A stretch of DNA of 30,009 nucleotides from contig JADRCO010000597.1 of NCBI GenBank assembly GCA_021464525.1, positions 1-30,009 on the forward strand, in the 5' to 3' direction. Every line of letters begins with the position of its first letter. The stretch's first letter is position 1. A program made the translations under genes and the position numbers. Below the pieces are notes generated by a model, which was not told the origin of the DNA, searched no databases, and saw only the letters and a program-made list of their open reading frames with translations. This document shows positions 29,616 through 30,009 of this stretch, in pieces. Source of the DNA: Rhizophagus sp. LPA8_4_AMF. Taxonomy: Eukaryota; Glomeromycota; Glomeromycetes; Glomerales; Glomeraceae.

Positions 29616-30009
29616 ATGAAAAATTTTATTTTAAAATTCGTGATTTTTATAATTTTACTTCATTTTATACTTGAAGTAAACACTCAAGTTCCATCTGATG
29701 CCGGAAAAGCGCCTGTTGCCGGAAAATTACCTGCTGATGGTAAAGCTCCGGCCGATGGAAAAGTACCTGTTGATGGGAAAGCACCTGCTGATGGAAAAGC
29801 TCCAGCCGATGGAAAAGCACCTGCTGATGGAAAAGCACCTGTTGATGGAAAAGCACCAGGAAAAGCACCTGCTGATGATGGAAAAGCCCCAGCCGATGGA
29901 AAAGCACCTGCTGATGTAAAAGCCCCAGCCGATGGAAAAGAACCTGCTGATGGTAAAGCTCCAGCCGATGGAAAAGCACCTGCTGATGGAAAAGCTCCAG
30001 CCGATGGAA
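29616..30009 (+). CDS. Secreted ADGKAP-repeat protein, 5' part (runs off the window)
   Basis: Open from the ATG at 29616 to the window end, 131 codons, with no stop and no intron visible. Residues 1-23 form a signal peptide that begins MKNFILK, has an Ile/Leu/Phe core and ends EVNT, with likely cleavage before QVPSD. From about residue 27 the chain is almost only ADGKAP hexapeptides with variants (VDGK, ADDGK, ADVK, GKEP). This unit matches gene D, but the signal peptide and gene structure do not match the minus-strand family and the strand is opposite. A TATAAAT lies 37-43 nt upstream. Whether it has a GPI-type tail cannot be seen here. It is likely secreted and Pro-rich; a link to the same wall layer as genes A-E is inference. 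Confidence 0.8.
   Translation, partial: MKNFILKFVIFIILLHFILEVNTQVPSDAGKAPVAGKLPADGKAPADGKVPVDGKAPADGKAPADGKAPADGKAPVDGKAPGKAPADDGKAPADGKAPADVKAPADGKEPADGKAPADGKAPADGKAPADG

Overview
The window is about 30 kb of very AT-rich eukaryotic DNA with short introns (75-111 nt), GTAAGT donor sites, poly-A/poly-T tracts and many small inverted-repeat transposon remnants. The best guess is an arbuscular mycorrhizal fungus (Glomeromycotina, Rhizophagus-like). This rests on base composition, the tandem gene family and its resemblance to the arabinogalactan-protein-like (AGL) cell-surface proteins that I recall being reported from Glomus intraradices (now Rhizophagus). It is an inference, not proof.

The clear gene content is one family. 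Five head-to-tail paralogs lie on the minus strand between 3430 and 15615 (A 3430-4104, B 5602-6480, C 7950-8516, D 10835-11488, E 14925-15615). Each has a signal-peptide exon, one phase-2 intron exactly at the signal/mature boundary, a Pro/Ala/Gly-rich body carrying tandem repeats with Lys and Asp/Glu, and a conserved hydrophobic C-terminus of the fungal GPI-anchor type. Start, end, intron position and flanks are conserved, while the repeat unit in the middle differs in every copy. The whole block, including about 1-2 kb of non-coding flank per gene, was duplicated in tandem: homologous promoter boxes, 3' flanks and spacer blocks recur in order.

The region 15775-29570 holds no gene that I can defend. 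It contains MITE-like elements (pogo/Tigger-like, Tc1/mariner-like, MULE-like, hAT-like), a decayed coding-like stretch of unknown family (about 23.3-25.9 kb) and a 0.24-kb tandem duplication (26.1-26.7 kb). At the right edge a sixth secreted protein starts on the plus strand (29616 to beyond 30009). It has a different signal peptide and no visible intron, but is built of the same ADGKAP repeat as gene D.

Together the genes look like a locus that makes a set of secreted, probably cell-wall-anchored, Pro/Ala-rich repeat proteins with alternating charges. They would share one promoter type, with gene E diverged in leader and upstream control.
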